Positions 9,206 through 15,849 of a stretch of DNA of 15,849 bases are shown piece by piece. Numbering within the stretch: the stretch's first letter is position 1; each line of letters begins with the position of its first letter. The DNA is taken from positions 1-15,849 of the forward strand of contig PMGM01000018.1 of the NCBI GenBank assembly GCA_003158115.1. The letters are read 5' to 3'. The notes beneath the pieces were generated by a model. The model was not told where the DNA came from and ran no database searches. It saw only the letters and a list, made by a program, of their open reading frames with translations. Source of the stretch: Methanobacterium sp. GTDB lineage: Archaea > Methanobacteriota > Methanobacteria > Methanobacteriales > Methanobacteriaceae. The position numbers were made by a program, and so were the translations under genes.

Positions 9206-9999
9206 TTAATTTACTCTTTTTAATGTTACTACAATAATTTGAGGCCTTGCAAAAAACCTCAAGGGTGCCCCAACCATTCCTATATCATTACTAATTATTA
9301 TGGTATTGTTACATATTATTCTTTTCTCCATTCACATATTCTGCCCATATTTAGAATTTATAAATGGAGCATAAAGCCCAAAGAAAGTAATTTGGTCTCC
9401 GTGTGTATGTCCGGAAAGTACGAGATCTATCCGTGATCTAGAAACTTTAGGGAAAATAGTCTGGTTTATGAGAAACCAGTATCCAAAATTGTTTGAAGTT
9501 ACTCCTCGAAGTATTGGAAGTTGGTCTGGGATATCTGTGTCCATATCTACCACTCCTCCAACTCGAATTTTAGATGAATTATCACTTATCCAAACACCAT
9601 TATTCCCAATGTATGTGATATTTGCATTTTTCATAGCTTGGATAGAAACGTTTTTCGGGTCATTATTCCCTAAAATACCATAAACTCCTAATGGTGCCCT
9701 TAGTTTTGATAAAGAAATAAAAACAGGACCTACAGATGAGGGATCATTAGTTACATAATCCCCCCTAATAGGATTGTATCGGGATTCAATGAATTTGTTT
9801 GGTTTACTAAGCTTTCCAATCGTTGTTTACTGACGAATGGGCCGTAATGAATATCTGTCAAATAAAGTATGTGTTTACCATCAAATTCTGCAGGAATCTG
9901 GTTTGATTTAATAATTATTTCCTTAATTTCAATCAGATTAGGTTCTATTACTGAATAAACAAATATTGATATAATAATAACAATAATCTTTTTTAACAT
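9206..9999 (-). pseudogene. Decayed membrane-anchored metallophosphoesterase
   Basis: A YkuE-like metallophosphoesterase broken in two places. The 5' part starts at ATG 9999 (AAGGAA at 10014-10009). It encodes a membrane anchor (residues about 3-18), then LTDIHYGPF with D49 and H51 of metal motif I. It runs off frame at a G run (C run 9760-9765 on +): six G where seven would give LLGGDYVTND. The next part continues in frame through LRAPLGVYGILGNND to VLSGHTHGDQ and a TGA at 9334-9332. Reading past it gives GAPLRFFARPQIIVVTL, the family's C-terminus, to TAA at 9208-9206. With one base restored the total is exactly 265 codons. Motif GNHD reads GNND and the expected SHNPD reads INQT, so catalysis would be lost even if repaired. 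Confidence 0.85.
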
Positions 10000-10459
10000 C
10001 TGTAACTATTCCTTGTATGAATTATTAATAGGGGATATAAAGTTGATTTGTAAGTTATATCCTGATGAACATTTAGTTCTAATAACAGAAGACTGATCAT
10101 ATTGATATACAATTTATTAAATAATTATAATACAATTTTTACAATAATAAATAGAATCATTTTTATGTATATATTAATTTTTTTTATTACACACCCAATA
10201 AATTTTCTGTATTCCCAAAAATTTAAGGCTATTAAAAAACATAATAAATGGATGGACACGTAGTTTAATACCAAAAAAATGTGTAGAATAGGGTTATATA
10301 ATTTTAATATAGTGATCAAATTGGGTATAAATTAGGCATAGGTACTTATCGTTTATTAACAATACAAATATACATACATATTATACTATTTAATAAAAAC
10401 AATTCAAGATTCCAAAATAATTCTTTTAATCATATATTAATATTCACTGGAGAGATAAA
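10000..10459. other. AT-rich divergent spacer
   Basis: A 460-base gap between the divergent phosphoesterase pseudogene and the NYN-domain gene. Only short, hydrophobic, low-complexity reading frames occur, which I take as chance in AT-rich DNA. It holds one distinct inverted repeat near its left end (10033-10062, listed separately) and weak TATA-like stretches before the NYN gene, for example TATTATACTA at about 10379-10388. No RNA gene could be folded by eye. Confidence 0.5.
10033..10062 (-). promoter_or_regulatory. Inverted repeat with TATA-like core upstream of the phosphoesterase
   Basis: GGATATAA (10033-10040) and TTATATCC (10055-10062) form a perfect 8-bp inverted repeat with 14 bases between. 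On the minus strand one arm reads CTTTATATCC, a good archaeal TATA sequence about 35 bases before the phosphoesterase start. It could be that gene's promoter with an operator, or an RNA hairpin. Only the repeat itself is seen. Confidence 0.35.
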
Positions 10460-10957
10460 ATGCATCGTTTTGATAAATTAAGTTCATTTAAAGATTATAT
10501 TCCACTTATAAGAGAAAATTCTCATGGAAAAAATATTGGCCTGCTTGTAGATGGTCCAAATATGCTTCGTAAAGAATTTGACTGCAATTTAGATACTGTA
10601 AGGAGTTTAATAGCCGAACATGGAAATATAAAGGTTGGTAAAGTTTTCCTCAACCAATACGCTTCAGATAAACTAATAGAAGCAGTAGTAAATCAAGGAT
10701 TTTCACCCATGATCGTAGCGGGTGAAACTGATGTTCAAATGGCTGTGGAGGCATTCGAGCTTATACACAATCCTAATATTGATGTGATAGCACTTATGAC
10801 TCGTGATATTGACTTTTTCCCATTGATAAATGTAGCCAAGGAGCATGGCAAAAAAACCATAGTAATAGGGGCCGAACCAGGGTTTAGTGTAGCTTTAAAG
10901 AATTGTGCAGATAGTACAATTACTTTGAAAACTCATCAACCACCGAGCTCAGCATAA
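10460..10957 (+). CDS. NYN-domain (PIN-like) protein, TIGR00288-type
   Basis: A 165-residue NYN-domain protein of the PIN-like fold, matching what I recall of the TIGR00288 family found in methanogens. The family is predicted to cut RNA as a metal-dependent RNase, but its role is unknown. The acidic active-site set is visible: [16 protein letters not shown] with D31 and N34, [13 protein letters not shown] with D91, and [16 protein letters not shown] with D116 and D118. The final [20 protein letters not shown] is the usual last strand and helix. It is a single domain with no membrane segment. The start is ATG 10460 with GGAGA at about 10449-10453. It stands alone with long spacers on both sides and a strong oligo-T terminator. 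Confidence 0.85.
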   Translation: MHRFDKLSSFKDYIPLIRENSHGKNIGLLVDGPNMLRKEFDCNLDTVRSLIAEHGNIKVGKVFLNQYASDKLIEAVVNQGFSPMIVAGETDVQMAVEAFELIHNPNIDVIALMTRDIDFFPLINVAKEHGKKTIVIGAEPGFSVALKNCADSTITLKTHQPPSSA

Positions 10958-10966
10958 TTTTATATA

Positions 10967-10988
10967 TTTTTTTTTTATTCTTTTTTTT
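10967..10988 (+). terminator. Double oligo-T terminator after the NYN gene
   Basis: A run of ten T (10967-10976) and one of eight T (10981-10988) separated by ATTC, starting 10 bases after the stop codon. Long oligo-T tracts are the main termination signal in archaea. No hairpin is needed and only the short palindrome GAGCTC is present upstream. Confidence 0.6.
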
Positions 10989-11100
10989 ATTCTTTTGAAA
11001 TATCCATAAATCAATTCATTAATTTTATATTTTTATTTTAAACATTCTAAAGCCACAATTTAACTATACAATTTATGTAATTTAATAATCTTAACTAAGG

Positions 11101-11108
11101 TTATATAG
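11101..11108 (+). promoter_or_regulatory. Probable TATA box of the first GyrI-like gene
   Basis: TTATATAG preceded by TAAGG. The usual spacing puts the transcription start near 11131, which gives a leader of roughly 28 bases with the Shine-Dalgarno GGAGTG at 11148-11153. Sequence and spacing both fit; there is no direct proof. Confidence 0.42.
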
Positions 11109-11158
11109 ATAAGAATTTTAATATTCATGGGATTACATATTATTTTTGGAGTGTTATT

Positions 11159-11623
11159 ATGGATATAATAGAAAAAAGAATTAAAGATACAAAAGTGGCT
11201 TATGCACAATTTAAAGGAAGTTATGACCAAATTCCCGACCACATGCAAGAAGTTGGTGAGTGGGTTATGGATGAAGGGCTGAAAATGACTGGTATGGTAT
11301 ATGGATCATACTTCAACAGTCCTGAAGAAGTTCCAGAAGAAGAACTAGAATATGAAATTGGATTTTCCTATGATGGAGATTTAAAGATCCAAGAGGGTAA
11401 GTTAGGATACAAAGAAATACCCGAACATACTGTGCTTGCAGCGATACACAAGGGACCTTATAATAATGTAGGTCCAGTAATCCATGCATTGGCAGAATAT
11501 GCTGATAAAAATGGATATGATATTGTTGGACCCGTTACTGAGGTTTATCTGAATGATCCAAGCCAGGTATCTCCTGAAGAATTTCTTACAGAGGTAAGAT
11601 TTCCTGTGATTAAAATGGGTTAA
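11159..11623 (+). CDS. GyrI-like small-molecule-binding domain protein
   Basis: A 154-residue stand-alone GyrI-like (AraC effector-binding) domain. The fold is two similar SHS2 modules, and this shows as an internal repeat: YFNSPEEVPEEELEYEIGF (51-69) matches YLNDPSQVSPEEFLTEVRF (130-148). The family hallmark IHKGPYNNVG is at 96-105. Such domains bind hydrophobic or cationic small molecules, and some related proteins protect cells from toxins; the ligand here is unknown. There is no DNA-binding domain, so it is not itself an AraC regulator. The start is ATG 11159 after GGAGTG. A paralogue lies about 1 kb downstream past a methyltransferase gene. Fold assignment is good, function open. Confidence 0.85.
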   Translation: MDIIEKRIKDTKVAYAQFKGSYDQIPDHMQEVGEWVMDEGLKMTGMVYGSYFNSPEEVPEEELEYEIGFSYDGDLKIQEGKLGYKEIPEHTVLAAIHKGPYNNVGPVIHALAEYADKNGYDIVGPVTEVYLNDPSQVSPEEFLTEVRFPVIKMG

Positions 11624-11639
11624 ATATCCCATATTTTTT
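11615..11639 (+). terminator. Hairpin over the stop codon with T-tract
   Basis: ATGGG (11615-11619) pairs with CCCAT (11628-11632) around an 8-base loop that contains the stop codon of the GyrI-like gene, followed by TTTTTT (11634-11639). The layout is the same as at the end of rps10. The stem is short, so partial read-through into the methyltransferase gene is likely. Confidence 0.4.
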
Positions 11640-11682
11640 CGAAAATTTATGTTTAATATTTATATAAATTATCGAGGATTGA

Positions 11683-12375
11683 ATGGTGAATGAAGATAAT
11701 AGATCATCTCACAAATCAAATGATTATGATCTAGAAATAATAGACACAATCCCATATTATGAGTCATTTCATAATGAATCTTTAAAAATTATAAAGACCA
11801 TTTTAGATGACCCAGATGTTTGGTTGGATACTGGATGTGGAACTGGTACGCTTGTACAGAAAGCATTAAAAGTATTTGATAATACTTATTTCATACTGGT
11901 TGATCCCTCTTTGGAAATGCTTAATTTGGCTAAAAATAAATTATCGAAACATTTTCCTGACAGAGTAATATTTCTTGAACCAACAGGAACAGAAAATATA
12001 ACCCTTGATGATGATTGTAAGCCAAATGTAATTACAGCAATTCAGTCTCATCATTATATGTCTCTAAATGAAAGATTTGAAGCCACAACAAATTGTTTTG
12101 GACTGTTAAAACATAATGGTATTTTTATAACATTTGAGAATGTTCGCCCAACAACTGCTAGTGGTGTGGAGATTGGTAAGGAATATTGGAAAAATTTTCA
12201 GGAATCAAAGAGTAGGGATGAAAAAAAGGTTGAAATGCATTTAAAACGTTTCGATGTCGAATATTTTCCAATAACAATTGATGAACATATTTCATTATTA
12301 AAAAAATCAGGGTTTAGTATTGTTGAGATGTTTTGGAGATCATATATGCAAGCCGGATTTTATTGTATAAAGTGA
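11683..12375 (+). CDS. Class I SAM-dependent methyltransferase
   Basis: A 230-residue methyltransferase of the Rossmann-like class I fold. Motif I is VWLDTGCGTGTLVQ (about 47-60). Strand 2 ends in the acidic residue that would bind the SAM ribose, ILVDPSLEML with D74. Strand 4 is likely NVITAIQSHHYM. The C-terminal half has the typical HISLLKKSGFSIVEMFWRS. The substrate cannot be told from sequence; the general type methylates small molecules. The start is ATG 11683 with GAGG at 11674-11677. It lies 59 bases after the first GyrI-like gene, and the TATA-like run just upstream is too close to the start, so it is probably read from the upstream promoter. Confidence 0.85.
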   Translation: MVNEDNRSSHKSNDYDLEIIDTIPYYESFHNESLKIIKTILDDPDVWLDTGCGTGTLVQKALKVFDNTYFILVDPSLEMLNLAKNKLSKHFPDRVIFLEPTGTENITLDDDCKPNVITAIQSHHYMSLNERFEATTNCFGLLKHNGIFITFENVRPTTASGVEIGKEYWKNFQESKSRDEKKVEMHLKRFDVEYFPITIDEHISLLKKSGFSIVEMFWRSYMQAGFYCIK

Positions 12376-12654
12376 TTTTCTGAAGATATCTTTATTTTAA
12401 ATTTTTTTTTAAATTTGGTTTAAATTAGTTAGTGTTGAATTCTAGTATTATACCATAAACCAGGTTTAGGGTTGTTAAAAAGAGAGTTAGATTCATATTT
12501 ATGAGATGTTATTATTAACTAATTTTTGAGATTATATTTTCCTATATTTCTGATTTATTTGAGATTCAAATTATAAATTATCCAATTACATCCCAATTTA
12601 TATTAATTAAAATTTAAAAAACTATTATATATAACAATTTATTGAGGGGTAAAA
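12376..12654. other. AT-rich spacer with T-tract
   Basis: No gene is visible. After the methyltransferase stop there is a palindrome AAGATATCTT (12383-12392) and nine T at 12402-12410, a probable terminator. TATA-like stretches occur at about 12570-12582 and 12623-12634. The second is only about 26 bases from the next ATG, so the first is more consistent with use of the Shine-Dalgarno at 12644-12650. Confidence 0.4.
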
Positions 12655-13112
12655 ATGGAGATAAACTTAAAGAAACAGAAGAAAAACAGGTTGCATATAT
12701 ATTTTACACAGGACCTGTGGAAGATATGGGAGATTTGATTGGAGAGATAGCAGATTGGATGATGGAACAGAAAGTTGAAATAACAGGCCCTCCTTATTCA
12801 GCTTATTATACAAGTCCGGTTGAAGTTGCCCCTGAAGATATGCAGTACGAATTAGGGGTTCCATTTATAGGTGATGCATCTGAATCAGGTAAAGTCAAAA
12901 TAAAAATTATGCCTGTACAACAAGTTCTTTCTGCAATTCATAAAGGGCCTTACAACGAAGTAGGGTTGGTTTATGAAGTAATAATGAATAAAGTAATTGA
13001 AGATGGGTATCAAATGACTGGTGCACCCATTGAGATATACTTCAATAGTCCCATGGAAGTGTCTGAAAGTGAACTCTTAACCGAAGTTCAATTTCCAGTT
13101 GTTCAAATTTGA
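12655..13112 (+). CDS. Second GyrI-like domain protein, apparent one-base loss after the start
   Basis: A paralogue of the GyrI-like protein at 11159, with the same two-module repeat (YYTSPVEVAPEDMQYELGV and YFNSPMEVSESELLTEVQF) and the hallmark IHKGPYNEVG. The best start by Shine-Dalgarno (GAGGGGT, 12644-12650) is ATG 12655, but that frame stops after 23 codons. The main frame is open from TTG 12642, which overlaps the Shine-Dalgarno and has none of its own. Adding one A to the AAA at 12669-12671 gives MEINLKETEEKQVAY, exactly as long as MDIIEKRIKDTKVAY in the paralogue. I therefore infer a one-base deletion or sequencing error. The repaired protein has 152 residues; the TTG version would have 156. 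Confidence 0.75.
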
Positions 13113-13382
13113 TTATTAACACAACTTTTCATTTAATTATATGTACATTTGATTATCCACATAGTAAATTGAACATGGGATTAATGTTTAAAATAAATTT
13201 AAGAGAAACTATAAATTTTTTCCCCATTTGATTACATTTACTATTCTGTAGTAGTTGGATCTATAAAATAAGTTAATAAATCCAATTTTTGGGATAATTA
13301 AAAAAAAATTTAGATTGTATAATGAAATTATAAACAATATTATTCAATATACAGGTGAATTAAAATATATAAAAAGGATATT
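13113..13382. other. Convergent spacer with terminators
   Basis: The 3' ends of the second GyrI-like gene (+) and SepCysS (-) face each other here. Nine A at 13300-13308 on the plus strand are an oligo-T run for the minus-strand transcript, about 75 bases past the SepCysS stop, and probably end it. The plus-strand gene ends in a perfect palindrome TCAAATTTGA (13103-13112) that includes its stop codon. No gene is visible. Confidence 0.4.
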
Positions 13383-14525
13383 TTACTTTTTATTATATTT
13401 ATCCACTATTTCAGTGAAAGATTCCCCAATATAATCCTTTTGTTCTTGAGTGAAACCATAAATACTACACTTGAACCATTTAGTCTGTCCACGTTTTATA
13501 CCTACAATATCCCTTTTTTTAAGCTCTTCATATAAGAAAAAACCTCTTCTAGAATGTTTTTCGGCTATTTTATCTAAAATAGGTGTTTCAAAACGGACCA
13601 AATCATGTTTTGTTGGTCGAATTCCTAATTGTGTCACACCTTCAATTTGTTCCATTTTATCTACAAATTTTCTAGTACTAATAACTTCATCGTCCCAATT
13701 TTTCAACCTTTCTATTACATATGGTAATGAAGCCATGAGGGTTGCAACAGGTGCTCCTCTACTTGTGCACCCTAACATTTCAAGTTCCTTAACAGCATGC
13801 ATATCAGATCTTTTTAGTATTATATCTGCCCATTCTTCTTTTAAACCAAGAACACCAATAGGTCCAGATGCAGCCATACTCTTATGTCCGCTTCCAACAA
13901 CAAAATCTGCATTAAGTTTTTTAGCATCGATTGGCATCCTTCCCATGGAATAAGCACAATTTAAAAGCAGAGGCACTCCGGCATAATGGGCTATTTTTCC
14001 TATTGAACTGGAATCTGTTAAGTTTCCATAATTACCATCAACATGTGTTAAAAGTACAAGACTAACATCTTCGCCTTGATCACTTAAATCCTCAAGAACT
14101 TCTTTGTAACTTTCTGGACGTATTTCATAATTGGGATAATCAGTATTTGGAACTTCTACCATGTTAAGTCCCGCCCTTTCAGCAGCTACATGGGTAGTAT
14201 AATGTGCGTTTCCATCAACAACTATGGTATCACCTGGTTTGCAAAGAGCATGCATAACAGCAAACTTACCTTCACGAGCTCCGTGTACTGTTCGGGCATG
14301 ATCTATATTTATGAAACTTGCTAGATCATCAAGAAAACCTTTTATATTAGGCTTTGATATTTCATCCAGTCTTCCAGCACAGTAATCACAAACACTGTAA
14401 CCTTCAGAAAATTCGTATAATGCTTTTCTTGCTTCAACAGGGAGAACCCCTCCTCTTTGGAGTGGGTTTAAATTAAGGTTGTTTCTTTCAGTATCTCGCG
14501 TAAGTCCATAATCTTGGCATTCCAT
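13383..14525 (-). CDS. pscS: O-phosphoseryl-tRNA(Cys):Cys-tRNA synthase (SepCysS)
   Basis: A PLP enzyme that converts phosphoseryl-tRNA(Cys), made by SepRS, to cysteinyl-tRNA(Cys), the tRNA-dependent cysteine route of methanogens. The family features are all present: [20 protein letters not shown] near the N-terminus, the cysteine pair in [12 protein letters not shown] (C46 and C49), [14 protein letters not shown], the PLP lysine in GSGHKSM (about K215) and the third catalytic cysteine in [12 protein letters not shown] (about C253). The length of 380 residues is normal. The frame extends to GTG 14534, but this lies in the Shine-Dalgarno AGGTGA (14536-14531), so ATG 14525 with 5-base spacing is preferred over ATG 14528. 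SepRS is not in the window. Confidence 0.94.
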   Translation of the reverse strand: MECQDYGLTRDTERNNLNLNPLQRGGVLPVEARKALYEFSEGYSVCDYCAGRLDEISKPNIKGFLDDLASFINIDHARTVHGAREGKFAVMHALCKPGDTIVVDGNAHYTTHVAAERAGLNMVEVPNTDYPNYEIRPESYKEVLEDLSDQGEDVSLVLLTHVDGNYGNLTDSSSIGKIAHYAGVPLLLNCAYSMGRMPIDAKKLNADFVVGSGHKSMAASGPIGVLGLKEEWADIILKRSDMHAVKELEMLGCTSRGAPVATLMASLPYVIERLKNWDDEVISTRKFVDKMEQIEGVTQLGIRPTKHDLVRFETPILDKIAEKHSRRGFFLYEELKKRDIVGIKRGQTKWFKCSIYGFTQEQKDYIGESFTEIVDKYNKK

Positions 14526-14664
14526 CATAATCACCTGAAATATTTTAAATCGATAAAACTAAATCTTATACAAATATTTAGTTAAATATTCTATCTCTTC
14601 CATTAAATTATATTGATCACTAATAATATAATAATATAAAGAAATTTTTTATGATATGTTCAGA

Positions 14665-14996
14665 TTAACAGCTTCTATGATCAAGTTTTTGAATTGTTGT
14701 ATTAATTAGATCTGAGTCGTAGATCTTAACATGTCTTATTTTTTTACCACTTCCTTCTAACATTTTTGTAGAATCTTTAAGTTCTGTGCCTCTAGCAAAC
14801 AGATTAACATGGTCTTTATGTGATACAATGGCACAAACAAATCCATTCTTTTCATAGAAAAGATTTTTCCTTTAATGACTTCATCCATTTCGGGTACTAG
14901 TTCAAGAATCATATTACGAACATCTCTGGCTAATAAATCTATTTGTTCATTATAACTAGACAAATATTGATCTAGCTCAACTCTTTTATTTTTCAT
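14665..14996 (-). pseudogene. DUF1801-type protein gene with a one-base frameshift
   Basis: The 5' part from ATG 14996 (AGGAAG at 15009-15004) encodes ELDQYLSSYNEQIDLLARDV and ILELVPEMDEVIKG, the helical start of a DUF1801 (YdhG-like) domain. The original frame then runs 37 more codons of unrelated sequence to a stop at 14757. Shifting by one base at about 14870 gives the expected rest: KNLFYEKNGFVCAIVSHKDH, then NLFARGTELKDSTKMLEGSG and IRHVKIYDSDLI, to TAA at 14667-14665. One added T would give the family's IKW motif and exactly 111 codons. The domain's function is not established. It lies 28 bases after the PHP gene and is probably cotranscribed with it. A recent mutation or a sequencing error would look the same. 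Confidence 0.78.
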
Positions 14997-15024
14997 ATTA
15001 ATACTTCCTGATTGTAGTTCAAAC

Positions 15025-15684
15025 TTATATTTTTGGGCCTCTCCATATTTTAAGCAATTTAGTTGTGACTGGGTTTATAATATTTGATCTTTTACCAAAA
15101 ACAGTAACATTACCACTTAGAACGGCTTCTTTAATATTATCAGAGTCAGTTTCTACTCCTGCATTTCCAATTTCATTTTCAAAGTGGGCATCACTTCCTG
15201 CAATGCTATTCAAGTAATTTTCTTTTGCATAATCCTTTGCCATATCATTATATGCTTGACGCACACATCTTGAGTTGAAGACTTCTACGCTATCAATGAA
15301 TCTAGCATCATAATGTGTTGGATGTAATGAAGTACTTCTAATTCCATCAAATGGATGAGGAACTACTACAACTCCATTTTGGGCTTTAATTTCTTCAATA
15401 ACATCTATAAAAAGTGTCGATTTTATTTCTTCGGTTAAAAAAATCCCTATAACTTCACCTTTATCAGTTAAAATTTCAGAACCCACAATTACTTGAATTT
15501 CATCATTTTCATATTTTTTAGCAGCTAAACCACCTTTTATTGTGTTATGATCTGTTACCCCAATTCCTGAAAGGCCTACTTTAGCAGCAATTTTTACCAT
15601 TGTTTTAGGTTCAACATAACCATCGGCTGAATATTTACTGTGGGTATGGAAATCATATTTCATGTTTGATATTTTGATATTCAT
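15025..15684 (-). CDS. PHP-domain metal-dependent phosphoesterase
   Basis: A 219-residue PHP-domain protein, a metal-dependent hydrolase of phosphoester substrates; stand-alone members of this type often act on small nucleotides, but the substrate is unknown. All metal motifs are present: DFHTHSKYSADG with H13 and H15, GVTDHNTIKGG with D45 and H46, GSE with E70, VVVPHPFD with H110, and IAGSDAHFENEIG with D165 and H167. It should be active. The start is ATG 15684 or ATG 15663 (MKYDFHTH, closer to many family members); neither has a Shine-Dalgarno. A TATA-like AATTATATTG at about 15719-15728 suggests a short leader. The DUF1801-type gene follows directly downstream. Confidence 0.88.
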   Translation of the reverse strand: MNIKISNMKYDFHTHSKYSADGYVEPKTMVKIAAKVGLSGIGVTDHNTIKGGLAAKKYENDEIQVIVGSEILTDKGEVIGIFLTEEIKSTLFIDVIEEIKAQNGVVVVPHPFDGIRSTSLHPTHYDARFIDSVEVFNSRCVRQAYNDMAKDYAKENYLNSIAGSDAHFENEIGNAGVETDSDNIKEAVLSGNVTVFGKRSNIINPVTTKLLKIWRGPKI

Positions 15685-15849
15685 TATATTTTGACTTTTT
15701 GAATTGAATCTAACCTACAATATAATTAGAGGATTTTTAATTATTTCAGATATTTAAGAGGAAATTAAACTGGTTACTCAAGAATGTAAATTTGAATAAA
15801 GGTCTTAAACTTCAAAACTATATTGATATTGATCATGGATGTGTATTAA
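15685..15849. other. AT-rich end of the window
   Basis: No gene can be supported here. It probably holds the promoter of the minus-strand PHP gene (TATA-like run near 15719-15728) and the upstream part of a neighbour beyond the edge. Confidence 0.35.

Noticed and set aside
9239..9436. A plus-strand frame of 65 codons over the phosphoesterase region.
   Set aside because: The minus strand here encodes recognisable metallophosphoesterase sequence, and the plus frame has no family features or Shine-Dalgarno.
9740..9770. Programmed frameshift at the G run of the metallophosphoesterase.
   Set aside because: The gene also has a nonsense codon and degraded active-site motifs, so decay is the better explanation.
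10125..10319. A 64-codon minus-strand frame rich in I, L and F that could be a small membrane protein.
   Set aside because: It lies in very AT-rich DNA where such hydrophobic frames arise by chance, and has no clear Shine-Dalgarno or conserved feature.
12642..12672. Programmed ribosomal frameshifting to express the second GyrI-like protein.
   Set aside because: The shift site (CTTAAAG) is not a standard slippery heptamer and no stimulatory structure is visible; loss of one A explains the data more simply.

Overview
The window looks like a chromosomal segment of an AT-rich methanogenic archaeon, most likely a mesophilic member of the Methanobacteriales such as Methanobacterium. The evidence is a split RNA polymerase A subunit (separate A''), the archaeal order rpoA2-rpl30e-nusA-rps12-rps7-EF-2-EF-1A-rps10, a SepCysS gene for tRNA-dependent cysteine synthesis, and a NYN-domain protein of a type I associate with methanogens. 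The genus is inferred from gene content and composition only.

Bases 1-7151 (+ strand) are a conserved information-processing block: RNA polymerase A'', ribosomal protein L30e, archaeal NusA, S12, S7, EF-2, EF-1A and S10, then a tRNA-Ser(TGA). Spacing is tight and Shine-Dalgarno sites are mostly clear. Four of the eight proteins start with GTG or TTG. Short palindromes followed by T-tracts lie after EF-1A and over the S10 stop codon.

Bases 7152-15849 are an accessory region with long AT-rich spacers. It opens with a two-gene operon for non-homologous end joining: a minimal Ku and a stand-alone LigD-type ATP-dependent DNA ligase. A decayed membrane-anchored metallophosphoesterase follows on the minus strand, with a frameshift, a nonsense codon and lost active-site residues. 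Next come a NYN-domain putative RNase and a cluster of GyrI-like protein, class I methyltransferase and second GyrI-like protein. The second GyrI-like gene seems to have lost one base just after its start codon. The minus strand then carries SepCysS, a frameshifted DUF1801-type gene and a PHP-domain phosphoesterase.

The most notable points are the compact archaeal Ku-ligase pair and three separate one-base losses, all in the accessory half. Each loss is repaired exactly by restoring one base. The metallophosphoesterase has further damage and is probably a true pseudogene. The other two could be recent mutations or sequencing errors. I saw no insertion sequence, CRISPR array, rRNA gene or phage gene.
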